Source: CAZLFA01 sp964558665 (lineage in GTDB: Bacteria; Desulfobacterota; Syntrophia; Syntrophales; PHBD01). From it: 64,000 nt of DNA. A program made the translations under genes and the position numbers. Positions 23,753 to 32,834 of the stretch are shown here, piece by piece. Under the pieces are notes generated by a model, which saw only the letters and a list, made by a program, of their open reading frames with translations, was not told the origin of the DNA and ran no database searches. The stretch covers positions 15,783-79,782 of the forward strand of contig CAZLFA010000008.1 of NCBI GenBank assembly GCA_964558665.1, written 5' to 3'. The stretch's first letter is position 1. Every line of letters begins with the position of its first letter.

Positions 23753-23977
23753 CTAGGAAACCGAAACGACTTCCTTGATCTCCGGCACTTCCTGTTTCAG
23801 GAATTTTTCTATACCCATTTTCAATGTCATCTGGGACATGGGACATCCCCGGCAGGCACCGGTGAGTTTTACTTTTACCACCCCGCTGTCGATAACATCG
23901 ACAAGCTCGACATCTCCGCCGTCAGCCTGCAAATTCGGCCTGATTTTGTCAAGGGCATTTTGAACTTTTTCTTTCAT
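23753..23977 (-). CDS. NifU-like C-terminal domain protein (Fe-S assembly)
   Basis: A 74-residue stand-alone Nfu/NifU C-terminal domain with the C-x2-C cluster-binding motif C-R-G-C-P-M-S at about residues 43-49, preceded by L-Q-A-D-G-G-D-V-E-L. Such proteins carry or transfer Fe-S clusters. It sits directly upstream of the ferredoxin gene on the same strand; a small AGGGCT/AGCCCT hairpin lies between them. It may serve clusters of the ferredoxin or of IspH two genes away. Confidence 0.9.
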   Translation of the reverse strand: MKEKVQNALDKIRPNLQADGGDVELVDVIDSGVVKVKLTGACRGCPMSQMTLKMGIEKFLKQEVPEIKEVVSVS

Positions 23978-24017
23978 GATGTTCTGCTTCCTTTCTTTGA
24001 GAGTTTCCGGATGGAAA

Positions 24018-24614
24018 TTAATGAGGCATCTCCGATATCATATTCCGGGCAAGGCTTCTGGCTACATTCTGTATTTGAGGCTTAAAAAGCGTATAACTCT
24101 CCGATTCATAATGACCGGCTTTCCAGACAATATTGCCGGTGTAGGCATCTACCAGCTTCATCCCAAATCCTGCTTTTGCAATCTTTTTATCAGCCTCTTT
24201 CGTGTACTGCCAGTAATCGACATTAACGACCAGAAATGCATCCGCCTTTATAGCGTCACCAATCTTTCTGCTTAACTCCGGATCAGAATAGTTCAACATT
24301 TTAAGTTTGTTAAGATAGTCTGTTATATTTTTACGGGCTTCCTGATCCGTTGCAATGAGGCTGCCGATGGCACTGGTGGGAATCACCTCGATGAACCACT
24401 TTGTATCCGAAAGCACTCCCGTTATTACCTGATCAGCCACGCCTTTGGCCTCTCCATTGTTTCCCGTATCAACAGGGAGCACGCCGATAGTTTTCGGGTG
24501 AAAGTCCTTGGCATCAGGTGATGTTTCCGAGTATCGCAGACCTCCGCATCCTTGAAGAACAACCAACAGCGACAAACAGATTAGAAATGCTGTCCATCTT
24601 TTTGTCATCTCCAT
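24018..24614 (-). CDS. GNA1162-like (DUF799-type) putative lipoprotein
   Basis: A 198-residue lipoprotein. Signal peptide with lipobox L-Q-G-C, Cys 23; the mature part has the V-L-P-V-D core and the A-D-A-F-L-V-V-N-V-D-Y-W strand typical of GNA1162/DUF799 proteins, which resemble TolB N-terminal-like folds. ATG 24614 is chosen for its GAGGA nine bases upstream; longer starts overlap the upstream gene. Family function is unknown, probably outer-membrane-associated. Its gene begins inside the 3' region after the IspH-UbiA fusion with only about 20 bases between. Confidence 0.7.
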   Translation of the reverse strand: MEMTKRWTAFLICLSLLVVLQGCGGLRYSETSPDAKDFHPKTIGVLPVDTGNNGEAKGVADQVITGVLSDTKWFIEVIPTSAIGSLIATDQEARKNITDYLNKLKMLNYSDPELSRKIGDAIKADAFLVVNVDYWQYTKEADKKIAKAGFGMKLVDAYTGNIVWKAGHYESESYTLFKPQIQNVARSLARNMISEMPH

Positions 24615-24636
24615 GATCTTTATCCTCATCGCAACT

Positions 24637-26382
24637 TTATGTGGCAGTCTTATAATATACAAGCCATAAAAGAGCGCCGGTACCCGCAACAACGTAGCTT
24701 GTCTCTAAAAGTCCTTCCAGAACAATACCCGAAAGCCCCGATCTTCTATCACAAAGCCTGAAACAAATCCATATATAAAACAAGCATATCAGCAGCATGA
24801 CATTAACCGATGACGACCATCCCAGAGGATATGCAGCCAAAAGCAGTACCAGAAGCAGAGCCAGCATAAGCTTAAGCAGTTTCTGTGTTCTGTCCTTGCC
24901 GATAAGAACCGGGATAGTTTCCCTGCCGATCAGCTTGTCACTCTGGATATCGAGCATGTCAGACATCGCAGACCTGATGAAGACTACGGAGAAAACAAAC
25001 AAAAAGGCGACCGATATTTCCGCGACAGCCGACAAAGCGTTGTCTATCTGCGGCAAAACCGCCGCCACGACAGCCCAGGCGGCCGCCATAAATACGTTCT
25101 TGGAACCGGGGATATCGCTGAAACTCTCAAATCGCCACCCTGCAGGCATGATCTGCTTATTGTACAACATCCCGCACACAGACAATAACCCAAGCATTGC
25201 AAAGGCCAAAAAGCTGTTAAAGAAAGAAAACACCAGGGCGGTAATCATCGAAAGAACAGCGATAAATACATACAGGCCGGTGTGCTTCTGGTAAAGCTCC
25301 TCTCTGAAGGAACCCGGTATGCTGCTGGATCTGCGGTTGATCACGCGGTTGAGCGTGTGCATGGCAAACACGAACAGGGCTGTTGTCAGGATATGCATGA
25401 TCTGCACATCAATTTTCTGCATCAGCATACTGACAAAGGCCAAGCAGGCAGCCCCTGCTGCAGCATAAAGATCGGTTTTGACAGCGAATAGCCATATTCT
25501 GTACAACAGGTGGAATTTACTTTGTTTTCTGTCATGTATGGCATTGATGCCCTCGACAACCCGGTCAATTATCCAGTTGGGGGTTGAAGCACCTGCAGAC
25601 ACGCCTATATTTTCATAACGGCTCAGATCAATGCCCGCAAGCTCATCAACCGTTTCTATCTGATGCGTCGGCGTCCCCTCTTTTCCAGCCAGACCGGCCA
25701 GCCTCATTGTATTGGCGCTGTTTCTGCCTCCAACGATGACCATGGCGTCCATTTCAGCTGCCAGTTCCTTAACCTCCGTCTGCCTTTTTTCCGTCGAGTC
25801 ACATATTGTATTAAACACTACGGTATTTTCAAATTTCGTTTTTATGCGTTCAACAATCTTTTCATACTCGTCGTGACTTTGCGTAGTCTGGGCAACCACA
25901 CACACCTTCTCTATATCGGGCAGGGCATCAACCTCCCTTTCACTCGTTATTACATATCCCTTGTCGCTGGCATATCCGAGCAGCCCGTTGACTTCAGGGT
26001 GTTCAGGGTCCCCGATAATCAAAATCCGGTATCCCAGGGCTGCATGTTTTTTAATGATTGCCTGAACGCGGCCAACTTTCGGACATGTGGCATCTACGAT
26101 TTTCAGACCCCTTTCTTTGATCAGCCTCCGTTCCTCCGGAGATATGCCATGGGCTCTGATAATGACCGTTGCCTCTTTCTCATTCGGGTCGATGTCTTCA
26201 ATGCGCTTAAGAGGTATGATTCCTCTTTTTTCAAGCAATTCAATTGTCTGGGGATTGTGAATCAATGGGCCGAAGGTGTAGAATTTCCTGCTGCCTCTCT
26301 CTTGGGCCATATCCAGTACCATGTCTACGGCACGTTTGACCCCCATGCAAAATCCCGCCGTCTTTGCCAGTTTAACGCTCAT
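24637..26382 (-). CDS. ispH: IspH (HMBPP reductase) fused to a UbiA-like prenyltransferase domain
   Basis: A 581-residue fusion. Residues 1-285 are IspH/LytB, the last step of the MEP pathway (HMBPP to IPP/DMAPP): three Fe-S cysteines at G-F-C-M-G-V, A-T-C-P-K-V and T-I-C-D-S-T, plus E-E-R-R and the V-G-G-R-N-S-A-N-T region. Residues about 290-581 are a polytopic membrane domain of UbiA type with some seven to nine helices. Its second Asp motif is intact (S-D-M-L-D-I-Q-S-D-K-L-I-G-R-E-T-I-P), but the first is degenerate (L-N-R-V-I-N instead of N-D-x-x-D). There is no stop or frameshift between the halves. It sits with tlyA, dxs and ispA, so isoprenoid supply and use are combined. Confidence 0.88.
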   Translation of the reverse strand: MSVKLAKTAGFCMGVKRAVDMVLDMAQERGSRKFYTFGPLIHNPQTIELLEKRGIIPLKRIEDIDPNEKEATVIIRAHGISPEERRLIKERGLKIVDATCPKVGRVQAIIKKHAALGYRILIIGDPEHPEVNGLLGYASDKGYVITSEREVDALPDIEKVCVVAQTTQSHDEYEKIVERIKTKFENTVVFNTICDSTEKRQTEVKELAAEMDAMVIVGGRNSANTMRLAGLAGKEGTPTHQIETVDELAGIDLSRYENIGVSAGASTPNWIIDRVVEGINAIHDRKQSKFHLLYRIWLFAVKTDLYAAAGAACLAFVSMLMQKIDVQIMHILTTALFVFAMHTLNRVINRRSSSIPGSFREELYQKHTGLYVFIAVLSMITALVFSFFNSFLAFAMLGLLSVCGMLYNKQIMPAGWRFESFSDIPGSKNVFMAAAWAVVAAVLPQIDNALSAVAEISVAFLFVFSVVFIRSAMSDMLDIQSDKLIGRETIPVLIGKDRTQKLLKLMLALLLVLLLAAYPLGWSSSVNVMLLICLFYIWICFRLCDRRSGLSGIVLEGLLETSYVVAGTGALLWLVYYKTAT

Positions 26383-26403
26383 GATCCGGTTCCTTCTCCA
26401 TCC

Positions 26404-27162
26404 TCATGACTGAGTCCGGCCGAGACGGCTGTTTTTCGCATATATGAAGAACTCTTTGTTGCCTTTCGGTCCCAGAACAGGTGAGTCACAGGTACCAATT
26501 ACTTGCAAACCCGACTCCGTACAAAAGTTTTTAATTTCATTGACAACGCGCTGATGCAATGACGGATCCCGGACCACGCCGTTTTTCTGGACATCCTGAC
26601 GGCCGACTTCAAACTGCGGCTTGATCAGGGCGATGATACTTGCATCCTGGCTGATGAGGGGCATAACGGCAGGAATGACAAGCTTGAGGGATATAAAGGA
26701 TGCATCTATTGTGGCAATGTCGATGATATCTTCGATGTCGTCGCCCTTATAGTAACGGATGTTTGTGCGTTCAATGGTAACAACGCGGCTATCTTCCCGC
26801 AGTTTCCAGGCCAACTGGCCGTAGCCGACATCAACGGCATAGACCCTGGCGGCCCCTGCCTGAAGCAGACAATCGGTAAAGCCCCCCGTGGAAGATCCTA
26901 CATCAATAGCCACACAACCGGCCACGGAAAGCTCAAAGAACTGAAGCGCCGCCCTCAATTTCAGTCCGCCGCGGCTTACATAGGGGTTATCTTCTCCTTT
27001 TATCCGTATGACTACATCTTCCGGGTACAGGCTGCCCGCCTTATCGGCTCTCATGTCGGAGGCGATAACTGCGCCTGACAGAATAAGGGCTCTTGCTCTT
27101 TCCCGTGTCGGAGAGATACCTCTGTCCACAAGCAACTTGTCCAGCCGGATCTTTACAGTCAT
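26404..27162 (-). CDS. tlyA: TlyA-family rRNA (cytidine-2'-O)-methyltransferase
   Basis: A 252-residue protein with an N-terminal S4 RNA-binding domain (R-L-D-K-L-L-V-D-R-G-I-S-P-T-R-E-R-A, residues 6-22) and a Rossmann-type SAM domain with D-V-G-S-S-T-G-G-F-T-D (about 85-95) and D-A-S-F-I-S-L-K. Members methylate 16S and 23S rRNA; the old name haemolysin A is misleading. Its start abuts the dxs stop, and it belongs to the dxs-tlyA-ispH run. Confidence 0.93.
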   Translation of the reverse strand: MTVKIRLDKLLVDRGISPTRERARALILSGAVIASDMRADKAGSLYPEDVVIRIKGEDNPYVSRGGLKLRAALQFFELSVAGCVAIDVGSSTGGFTDCLLQAGAARVYAVDVGYGQLAWKLREDSRVVTIERTNIRYYKGDDIEDIIDIATIDASFISLKLVIPAVMPLISQDASIIALIKPQFEVGRQDVQKNGVVRDPSLHQRVVNEIKNFCTESGLQVIGTCDSPVLGPKGNKEFFIYAKNSRLGRTQS

Positions 27163-29075
27163 TATTTCTTGCCGGGATGAAACAGTTCCTTAGCAGCCAG
27201 ATATATACCTTCTTCATCAATGCCGTGCATCTGCCTCAGTTCCGCCTGGGTGGCATGTTCTACAAATTCGTCTCTGATCCCAAGGCGCTTTACTGCAATC
27301 CCGTGAATGCCGTGCATTTCGAACAACTCCAGCACTGCGCTCCCGAAACCGCCCATCAGAACATTCTCCTCGACCGTAAGTACCTTTTTTACAGACGATG
27401 CCGTGCGGCAAAGCAGTTCAGCATCCAGAGGCTTTACAAACCGAGCATTTATCACTCCGGCGTTTATGCCTTCATCCTTCAGTCTCTTCGCAGCCGCCAG
27501 TGAAGGATAGACCATCGAGCCGACAGCAGCTATCATTATGTCTTTTCCCTCCACAAGCTGTTCTGCCCTGCCCGTTTCGATAAGGCCTGCCGCCTCGTCA
27601 ACAGGAACTCCTATTCCCTTTCCCCGGGGATATCTAACCGCAATGGGGCCTCCGTGTTTAACGGCGGTACAGAGCATGTTCTGCAGCTCATTCTCATCTT
27701 TAGGCGCCATCACCACCATATTGGGAATGGCTCTCAGATAGGATAAATCGAAAACGCCATGATGGGTCGGCCCGTCGTCGCCGACAAAACCGCCCCGGTC
27801 AAGCGCAAAGACAACGGGAAGCCGCTGCAGGCAGACATCGTGCACTATCTGGTCGTAGGCCCGCTGCAGGAAGGAGGAGTATATGGCAACAACAGGGATG
27901 AACCCCTCAACGGCCAGTCCGGCGGCAAAAGTAACGGCATGCTGCTCGGCAATCCCCACGTCAAAAAACCGGTCAGGGAATTCCCTGGCAAACCGGTCCA
28001 GACCGGTACCTTCGCACATGGCAGCAGTAATGGCCACAATCTTTGGATTTTCACGCGCCAGTTTGACCAGCGTGTCGCCAAACATTCTGGAATAAACTAC
28101 GGGAAAGTCTCCTCCGCCGGCCGGTTCTCCGGACTCCACATCGAACGGACCGATACCGTGAAACAGAAGGGGTTTTTCTTCGGCGAACCTGTAGCCCCTG
28201 CCCTTTTTTGTCACGACGTGCACCAGGACCGGCCCCGGCACCTTCTTGATATTCTCCAGGTTCTTTATGAGATGATCAATGCGATGCCCTTCGAGAGGCC
28301 CCACGTAGGTATAGCCGAGATCCTCAAAAAGGGCCCCCGGAACGATGAACGCCTTGAGCGATTCTTCCAGTTGCCTCGTAAATTTAAGCATCTGTTCACC
28401 GATTGCGGGTATCGATTTCAGAAAGTTCTTGACCTCCGTCCTCAGTTTCATGGCGCGATGGCTGGTCATGACACTGTTAAGATACGAAGACAGCGCACCC
28501 ACATTCGGGGAAATCGACATTTCGTTGTCATTCAGGATGATGATAACCTTTTCTTTCCTGGCACCGGCCCAGTTCAGCGCCTCATAAGCCATGCCCGATG
28601 TCATTGAGCCGTCGCCTATGACAACAACAACTTTGTAATCATCGTTCTTGAGACACCTTGCTTCGGCAATGCCGGATGCTGCGGAGATGGATGTCCCGCT
28701 GTGTCCGACATTGAATACATCGTAAATACTTTCTTCCCTCTTGGGGAATCCGCTTATGCCGCCCTTCTGGCGGAGGGTATGGAATCTGTCTCTGCGTCCG
28801 GTGATAATTTTATGCGCATATGCCTGATGGCCTACATCCCAGATGATGCGGTCCTTGGGCGTGTTGAAAACATAGTGTATGGCAAGCGTCAACTCTACCG
28901 CCCCCAGTGATGAAGCCAAATGGCCCCCGTGTCGGGCAACGGTTTCAATAATTCTCTGCCTGATTTCATGGGCCAGTTCATTCAACGCCGCCAGCCCCAG
29001 GGTCCTGAAATCACCCGGTTCATTTATCTCCTGAAGACTTTTTCTGATTATATTCTTTGGATCTTCTGTCATCAT
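27162..29075 (-). CDS. dxs: 1-deoxy-D-xylulose-5-phosphate synthase
   Basis: DXS, 637 residues, thiamine-diphosphate enzyme that makes DXP from pyruvate and glyceraldehyde 3-phosphate, the entry step of the MEP pathway. Motifs: W-D-V-G-H-Q-A-Y (N-terminal), the ThDP site G-D-G-S-M-T-S-G-M-A-Y-E-A-L-N (G-D-G...N-N type), D-V-G-I-A-E-Q-H-A-V-T, D-R-G-G-F-V-G-D-D-G-P-T-H-H-G. ATG 29075 has GGGAG six bases upstream; a frame starting 13 residues earlier lacks one. Together with ispH and ispA it makes a polyprenyl-precursor operon. Confidence 0.96.
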   Translation of the reverse strand: MMTEDPKNIIRKSLQEINEPGDFRTLGLAALNELAHEIRQRIIETVARHGGHLASSLGAVELTLAIHYVFNTPKDRIIWDVGHQAYAHKIITGRRDRFHTLRQKGGISGFPKREESIYDVFNVGHSGTSISAASGIAEARCLKNDDYKVVVVIGDGSMTSGMAYEALNWAGARKEKVIIILNDNEMSISPNVGALSSYLNSVMTSHRAMKLRTEVKNFLKSIPAIGEQMLKFTRQLEESLKAFIVPGALFEDLGYTYVGPLEGHRIDHLIKNLENIKKVPGPVLVHVVTKKGRGYRFAEEKPLLFHGIGPFDVESGEPAGGGDFPVVYSRMFGDTLVKLARENPKIVAITAAMCEGTGLDRFAREFPDRFFDVGIAEQHAVTFAAGLAVEGFIPVVAIYSSFLQRAYDQIVHDVCLQRLPVVFALDRGGFVGDDGPTHHGVFDLSYLRAIPNMVVMAPKDENELQNMLCTAVKHGGPIAVRYPRGKGIGVPVDEAAGLIETGRAEQLVEGKDIMIAAVGSMVYPSLAAAKRLKDEGINAGVINARFVKPLDAELLCRTASSVKKVLTVEENVLMGGFGSAVLELFEMHGIHGIAVKRLGIRDEFVEHATQAELRQMHGIDEEGIYLAAKELFHPGKK

Positions 29076-29165
29076 TAACGCTCCCGGATTATCCGGATGG
29101 AAACTAACTATCATATATTGCCCGTTTTCAGACAGCCACAGTCAGTGCCGCCTCAAACAGGAAAC

Positions 29166-30074
29166 TCAGGATCTTCTTTCCAGAATATAAGACGCTATCA
29201 TCCGCAACGGCTCCGCTTTCTGATCAAAGCCCTGTATGCCTGACAGAGCAACATCTATATGATGCTGCGCCCGTTTATAAGATTCGACAACGCCGATCAT
29301 GCCCGGAAATGTCAGTTTGCCGCGCCTGGCATCACTGCCGATGTCTTTGCCCATCACATTCGGATCGCCCTCCACATTAAGAAGATCGTCGGCTATCTGA
29401 AAGGCCAGTCCGATGTTCCGCCCATATTCGGACAGGGAGCTGACCTGGGCATCCGTGGCATTCGACAGCGCCGCACCTGATCTGATGGCGGCCAGAATCA
29501 GCACCGCCGTTTTTCTCGTGTGAATATAGTGAAGCGTCTCGTAATCGGGAACCTTGCATTCCGACTGAATATCAACCACCTGGCCGCCGATCATCCCGAA
29601 GTATCCGGCGGCTTCGGAGATATCATTGATGACCGCAAGCTTTTTGACCGGATCGATATCCTGCATCAGGTCTTTTCTGGTCATCAGGTGAAAGGCCTCC
29701 GTCAGCAGTGCATCACCGGCCAAAATGGCCATGCCTTCGCCGAAGACCTTGTGGCTGGTCGGCAATCCGCGCCGGAAATCATCATTGTCCATGGCTGGCA
29801 GGTCGTCATGAATAAGAGAATAGGTATGAATCATCTCCAGGGCGCAGGCCACAGGCAGAATCCGCTCGATGTCCCCGCCTACCGCTTCCGCAGATGCCAG
29901 GCAGAGAATAGGGCGCAGTCTCTTGCCTTCTGCGAAAAGGCTGTAGCGCACCGCCTTGAAAATGTCCTGCGGATAATTGTCCTCTGCCGGCAGATATTTG
30001 GTCAGGGCCGCATCGACCAGCCCTTTTCTGGCATTAAGGTATGCCTCAAGAAAGGCTTCGTTGCTTTCTTTCAT
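29166..30074 (-). CDS. ispA: Short-chain polyprenyl diphosphate synthase (farnesyl type)
   Basis: A 302-residue IspA-type enzyme that condenses IPP with allylic diphosphates to give farnesyl (or geranylgeranyl) diphosphate. First Asp-rich motif D-D-L-P-A-M-D-N-D-D with the two-residue insert typical of bacterial FPP synthases; second motif F-Q-I-A-D-D-L-L-N. G-K-R-L-R-P lies before the first motif. Overlaps xseB by four bases, the common xseB-ispA-dxs order. Confidence 0.94.
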   Translation of the reverse strand: MKESNEAFLEAYLNARKGLVDAALTKYLPAEDNYPQDIFKAVRYSLFAEGKRLRPILCLASAEAVGGDIERILPVACALEMIHTYSLIHDDLPAMDNDDFRRGLPTSHKVFGEGMAILAGDALLTEAFHLMTRKDLMQDIDPVKKLAVINDISEAAGYFGMIGGQVVDIQSECKVPDYETLHYIHTRKTAVLILAAIRSGAALSNATDAQVSSLSEYGRNIGLAFQIADDLLNVEGDPNVMGKDIGSDARRGKLTFPGMIGVVESYKRAQHHIDVALSGIQGFDQKAEPLRMIASYILERRS

Positions 30075-30298
30075 GCATCTTCCCCCTGAAAGGCTTTTAC
30101 GGAAAAACCATCCCCTTCTTTCATGAGAACGTCCACCCTTCTTTCCGCTTCATCGAGTTTACCTGCACACAGACGCGCAAGACGTATTCCTTCCTCAAAG
30201 GCCTTGAGAGATTCTTCGAGGGGCATATCTCCGCTCTCCATTTTCTTCACGATGCCTTCGAGTTTCGCCAATGCATCCTCAAACTTTTCTTTGGCCAT
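30071..30298 (-). CDS. xseB: Exodeoxyribonuclease VII small subunit
   Basis: XseB, 75 residues, helical hairpin protein with F-E-x-A-x-x-x-L-E-x-I-V-x-x-[ML]-E and the conserved L-E-E-S-L-K-A-F-E-E-G. Several copies bind one XseA to form the single-strand nuclease. It follows xseA and overlaps ispA. Confidence 0.93.
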   Translation of the reverse strand: MAKEKFEDALAKLEGIVKKMESGDMPLEESLKAFEEGIRLARLCAGKLDEAERRVDVLMKEGDGFSVKAFQGEDA

Positions 30299-30324
30299 AC
30301 GTTGTCACGTTCCCTTTCCTTTAA

Positions 30325-31659
30325 TTAAGATAAGACTTTCGTAACCTTTGCCTGCAGACTGCCGGATGCCAGACGCACATCAATCAAAGAATCCTCTTTC
30401 ACCGACGCGGCGTCCTTGATTATGGCTCCCCCGGGCAAAGACCTTGCTATGCTGTAGCCGCGCTTAAGAACAGCCAGCGGACTCAACGAATCCAGCAGGG
30501 CGGCCAATGACGATACGCTGTTTAACAACCGGGTATGGCTCTTCTGCCAGGCACTCACCATATTGCTCATCACAAGCTCCAGAACCACACGCTGCTGTTT
30601 TGCCCTGACCAGGGGATTGTTACGCGACAGGCGGTCTTTCATATGTTCAAATCTCTGCCTGACAATAACACGCCTGTTCTCCAGCCCGCTGTTCAGTCTG
30701 CCTATGTAATCATCAATAGTCAATCTTAAATCCGCGATAATTCTTGCCGGGTCCCGCAGTCGATCCTTCAGATCGGCGACCCATTCGCGAAGATCGTGTA
30801 TAATCCGGAGCTGGCTGTTACGCAGTCTGGAACCCAACCCCTCCACTACTGACCTTAGTTCCGCCCTCACCGGAACGACCATTTCAGCCGCCGCCGACGG
30901 CGTCGGTGCCCTCATGTCGGCAACAAAGTCGGCGATGGTAAAATCTGTTTCATGTCCGATCGCGGAGATGACCGGTATACGGCAGCCGGATATCGCCCTG
31001 GCAACCCCTTCATCGTTAAAAGGGGCCAGATCCTCGATAGATCCGCCGCCGCGGGCAATGATAATGACATCTATGCCGCCGACTGACTGCATATCCTTTA
31101 CCGCCTGAATAACCTCTGACGGAGCCTCGTTTCCCTGTACCCTGACGGGGGCAACGAGTATGTTCAACGACGGAAAGCGCCGCCCGGTTATATTGAGAAT
31201 ATCTCGGATAACCGCGCCGGTAGGCGATGTAATCAAGCCTATTCTTTCCGGAAGAAATGGTATTTTCTGTTTGCGTGCCGCGTCAAAAAGGCCTTCCGCT
31301 GCCAGACGGGCCTTCAACTGTTCAAAAGCGCGCTGGAGGGCGCCGACGCCCAGAGGCTCGACATAGTCTACAATCAGTTGGTATTCACCGCGGGGCAGAT
31401 AAACCCCCATCCGCGCCCTGCAGACGATATGCTCACCGTCTTCGAGATCAAATGTCTTCCTGTTGCCGCCCGCAAACGGATGCCGGAAGATCACGGCCCT
31501 GATCTGGCTTTTGTTGTCCTTAAGGGTAAAATAAATGTGGCCGGATGAAGGACGGCGGAGGTTGGAGACCTCGCCTTCTACCCACAGGGTATCAAAAGTA
31601 TCTTCCAGCAGGTCCTTGATTTGCTCATTGAGCTGCGTAACGGTAAGGATATCCTTCAT
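30325..31659 (-). CDS. xseA: Exodeoxyribonuclease VII large subunit
   Basis: XseA, 444 residues, cleaves single-stranded DNA to oligonucleotides. An N-terminal OB-fold (L-W-V-E-G-E-V-S-N-L-R-R-P-S-S-G-H-I-Y-F-T-L-K-D), the catalytic core G-L-I-T-S-P-T-G-A-V-I-R-D and I-I-A-R-G-G-G-S-I-E-D-L, A-I-G-H-E-T-D, a long coiled coil and the K-R-G-Y-S-I-A-R C-terminal motif. First gene of the long minus-strand operon; its promoter must lie in 31660-31807, back to back with the next gene. Confidence 0.95.
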   Translation of the reverse strand: MKDILTVTQLNEQIKDLLEDTFDTLWVEGEVSNLRRPSSGHIYFTLKDNKSQIRAVIFRHPFAGGNRKTFDLEDGEHIVCRARMGVYLPRGEYQLIVDYVEPLGVGALQRAFEQLKARLAAEGLFDAARKQKIPFLPERIGLITSPTGAVIRDILNITGRRFPSLNILVAPVRVQGNEAPSEVIQAVKDMQSVGGIDVIIIARGGGSIEDLAPFNDEGVARAISGCRIPVISAIGHETDFTIADFVADMRAPTPSAAAEMVVPVRAELRSVVEGLGSRLRNSQLRIIHDLREWVADLKDRLRDPARIIADLRLTIDDYIGRLNSGLENRRVIVRQRFEHMKDRLSRNNPLVRAKQQRVVLELVMSNMVSAWQKSHTRLLNSVSSLAALLDSLSPLAVLKRGYSIARSLPGGAIIKDAASVKEDSLIDVRLASGSLQAKVTKVLS

Positions 31660-31748
31660 AATTAGCCCCCGTCAGGGCAAGTATCAGATATTCGCCCTGT
31701 TGACAAGACGGTTTTTGGCATGCGACAGGGCAAGAAACCATCACATCA

Positions 31749-31777
31749 TTGACTTTTAGATGCTCATGAATTATTAG
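31749..31777 (+). promoter_or_regulatory. Candidate promoter of the deoxyhypusine-synthase-like gene
   Basis: -35 TTGACT (31749-31754), 17-base spacer, -10 TATTAG (31772-31777), about 30 bases before ATG 31808. It is in the 148-base divergent region shared with xseA. Confidence 0.45.
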
Positions 31778-31807
31778 AGAATCATCAAAATAAGGGAAAG
31801 GCCTATC

Positions 31808-32824
31808 ATGAAGAAAAGGGATTTATTAAAGAAGCCGGTCAAGCACATCGATATTACATCCTTCGACGCCACGAAAATCATTCAATCCATGCGTGACATG
31901 TCATTTACGGCGCGGGACCTCGCCGCGGCTTCCGATATCTATAACAGCATGCTTTCAGATCGAAAATGCTCAATTATTCTCACCATTGCCGGCAGTACAA
32001 GCGCCGGGGGATGCATGCAGATATATGCCGATATGATCCGCTACAACATGGTTGATGCAGTTGTCGCCACGGGCGCTACTGTCGTTGACATGGATTTCTT
32101 TGAGGCGCTTGGCTTCAAACACTATCAGGGATCTCCATACGCTGATGATCAGACGCTGCGGAAACTTTACATAGACCGCATTTACGACACCTTTATCGAT
32201 GAAGAACAGCTTCAGGTCTGCGACAAGACGGTACGGAAGATTGCGGATTCGCTTCCCCCGCGGCCCTATTCATCGAGAGAGTTCATTCAGCAGATGGGTG
32301 GTTATCTTAAAAAGCATGCAAAGAAAAAGAATTCTCTTGTGCAGACTGCCTATGAACACAACGTTCCCATATTCTGTCCGGCCTTTTCCGACAGCAGCGC
32401 CGGCTTCGGCCTCGTTTTGCACCAGCACCTCAACCCCGAACGTCATCTTTCCATCGATTCTGTAAAAGATTTCCGGGAGCTCACACAGTTGAAGATCGCC
32501 GCCAGGACGACGGGGCTTCTGATCATCGGCGGCGGCGTTCCGAAGAATTTCGTACAGGACACTGTTATCTGCGCGGAAATTCTGGGCATCGACGTCCCCA
32601 TGCACAAGTACGCCGTTCAGATAACCGTAGCCGATGTCCGTGACGGCGCCTGTTCCAGCTCAACCCTCAGAGAGGCAAACTCCTGGGGCAAGGTCGATGT
32701 CGCCTATGAACAAATGGTTTACGCTGAGGCGACTTCGGTTCTGCCGCTGATTGCAAGCTGTGCCTACCACAAGGGGGCATGGAAAAAGAGAAAGAAGCGG
32801 GAATTTGCGAAGCTTTACAAATAA
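31808..32824 (+). CDS. Deoxyhypusine synthase-like protein
   Basis: A 338-residue member of the DHS family. Visible family features: A-G-S-T-S-A-G-G near residues 61-68, A-T-G-A-T-V-V-D-M-D, P-I-F-C-P-A-F-S-D-S-S-A-G-F-G, G-G-G-V-P-K-N-F, and N-S-W-G-K with the lysine (about residue 295) that in eukaryotic DHS forms the covalent enzyme-substrate intermediate. Bacteria lack eIF5A, so bacterial homologues act on other amines; homospermidine formation is known for some plant and bacterial relatives. Substrate unknown. It has its own promoter and is followed 10 bases later by a small lipoprotein gene. Confidence 0.85.
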   Translation: MKKRDLLKKPVKHIDITSFDATKIIQSMRDMSFTARDLAAASDIYNSMLSDRKCSIILTIAGSTSAGGCMQIYADMIRYNMVDAVVATGATVVDMDFFEALGFKHYQGSPYADDQTLRKLYIDRIYDTFIDEEQLQVCDKTVRKIADSLPPRPYSSREFIQQMGGYLKKHAKKKNSLVQTAYEHNVPIFCPAFSDSSAGFGLVLHQHLNPERHLSIDSVKDFRELTQLKIAARTTGLLIIGGGVPKNFVQDTVICAEILGIDVPMHKYAVQITVADVRDGACSSSTLREANSWGKVDVAYEQMVYAEATSVLPLIASCAYHKGAWKKRKKREFAKLYK

Positions 32825-32834
32825 CCGATCTGAA

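Noticed and set aside
27759..28607. 282-residue open frame on the plus strand
   Set aside because: Antisense to dxs, without a start context or recognisable family.
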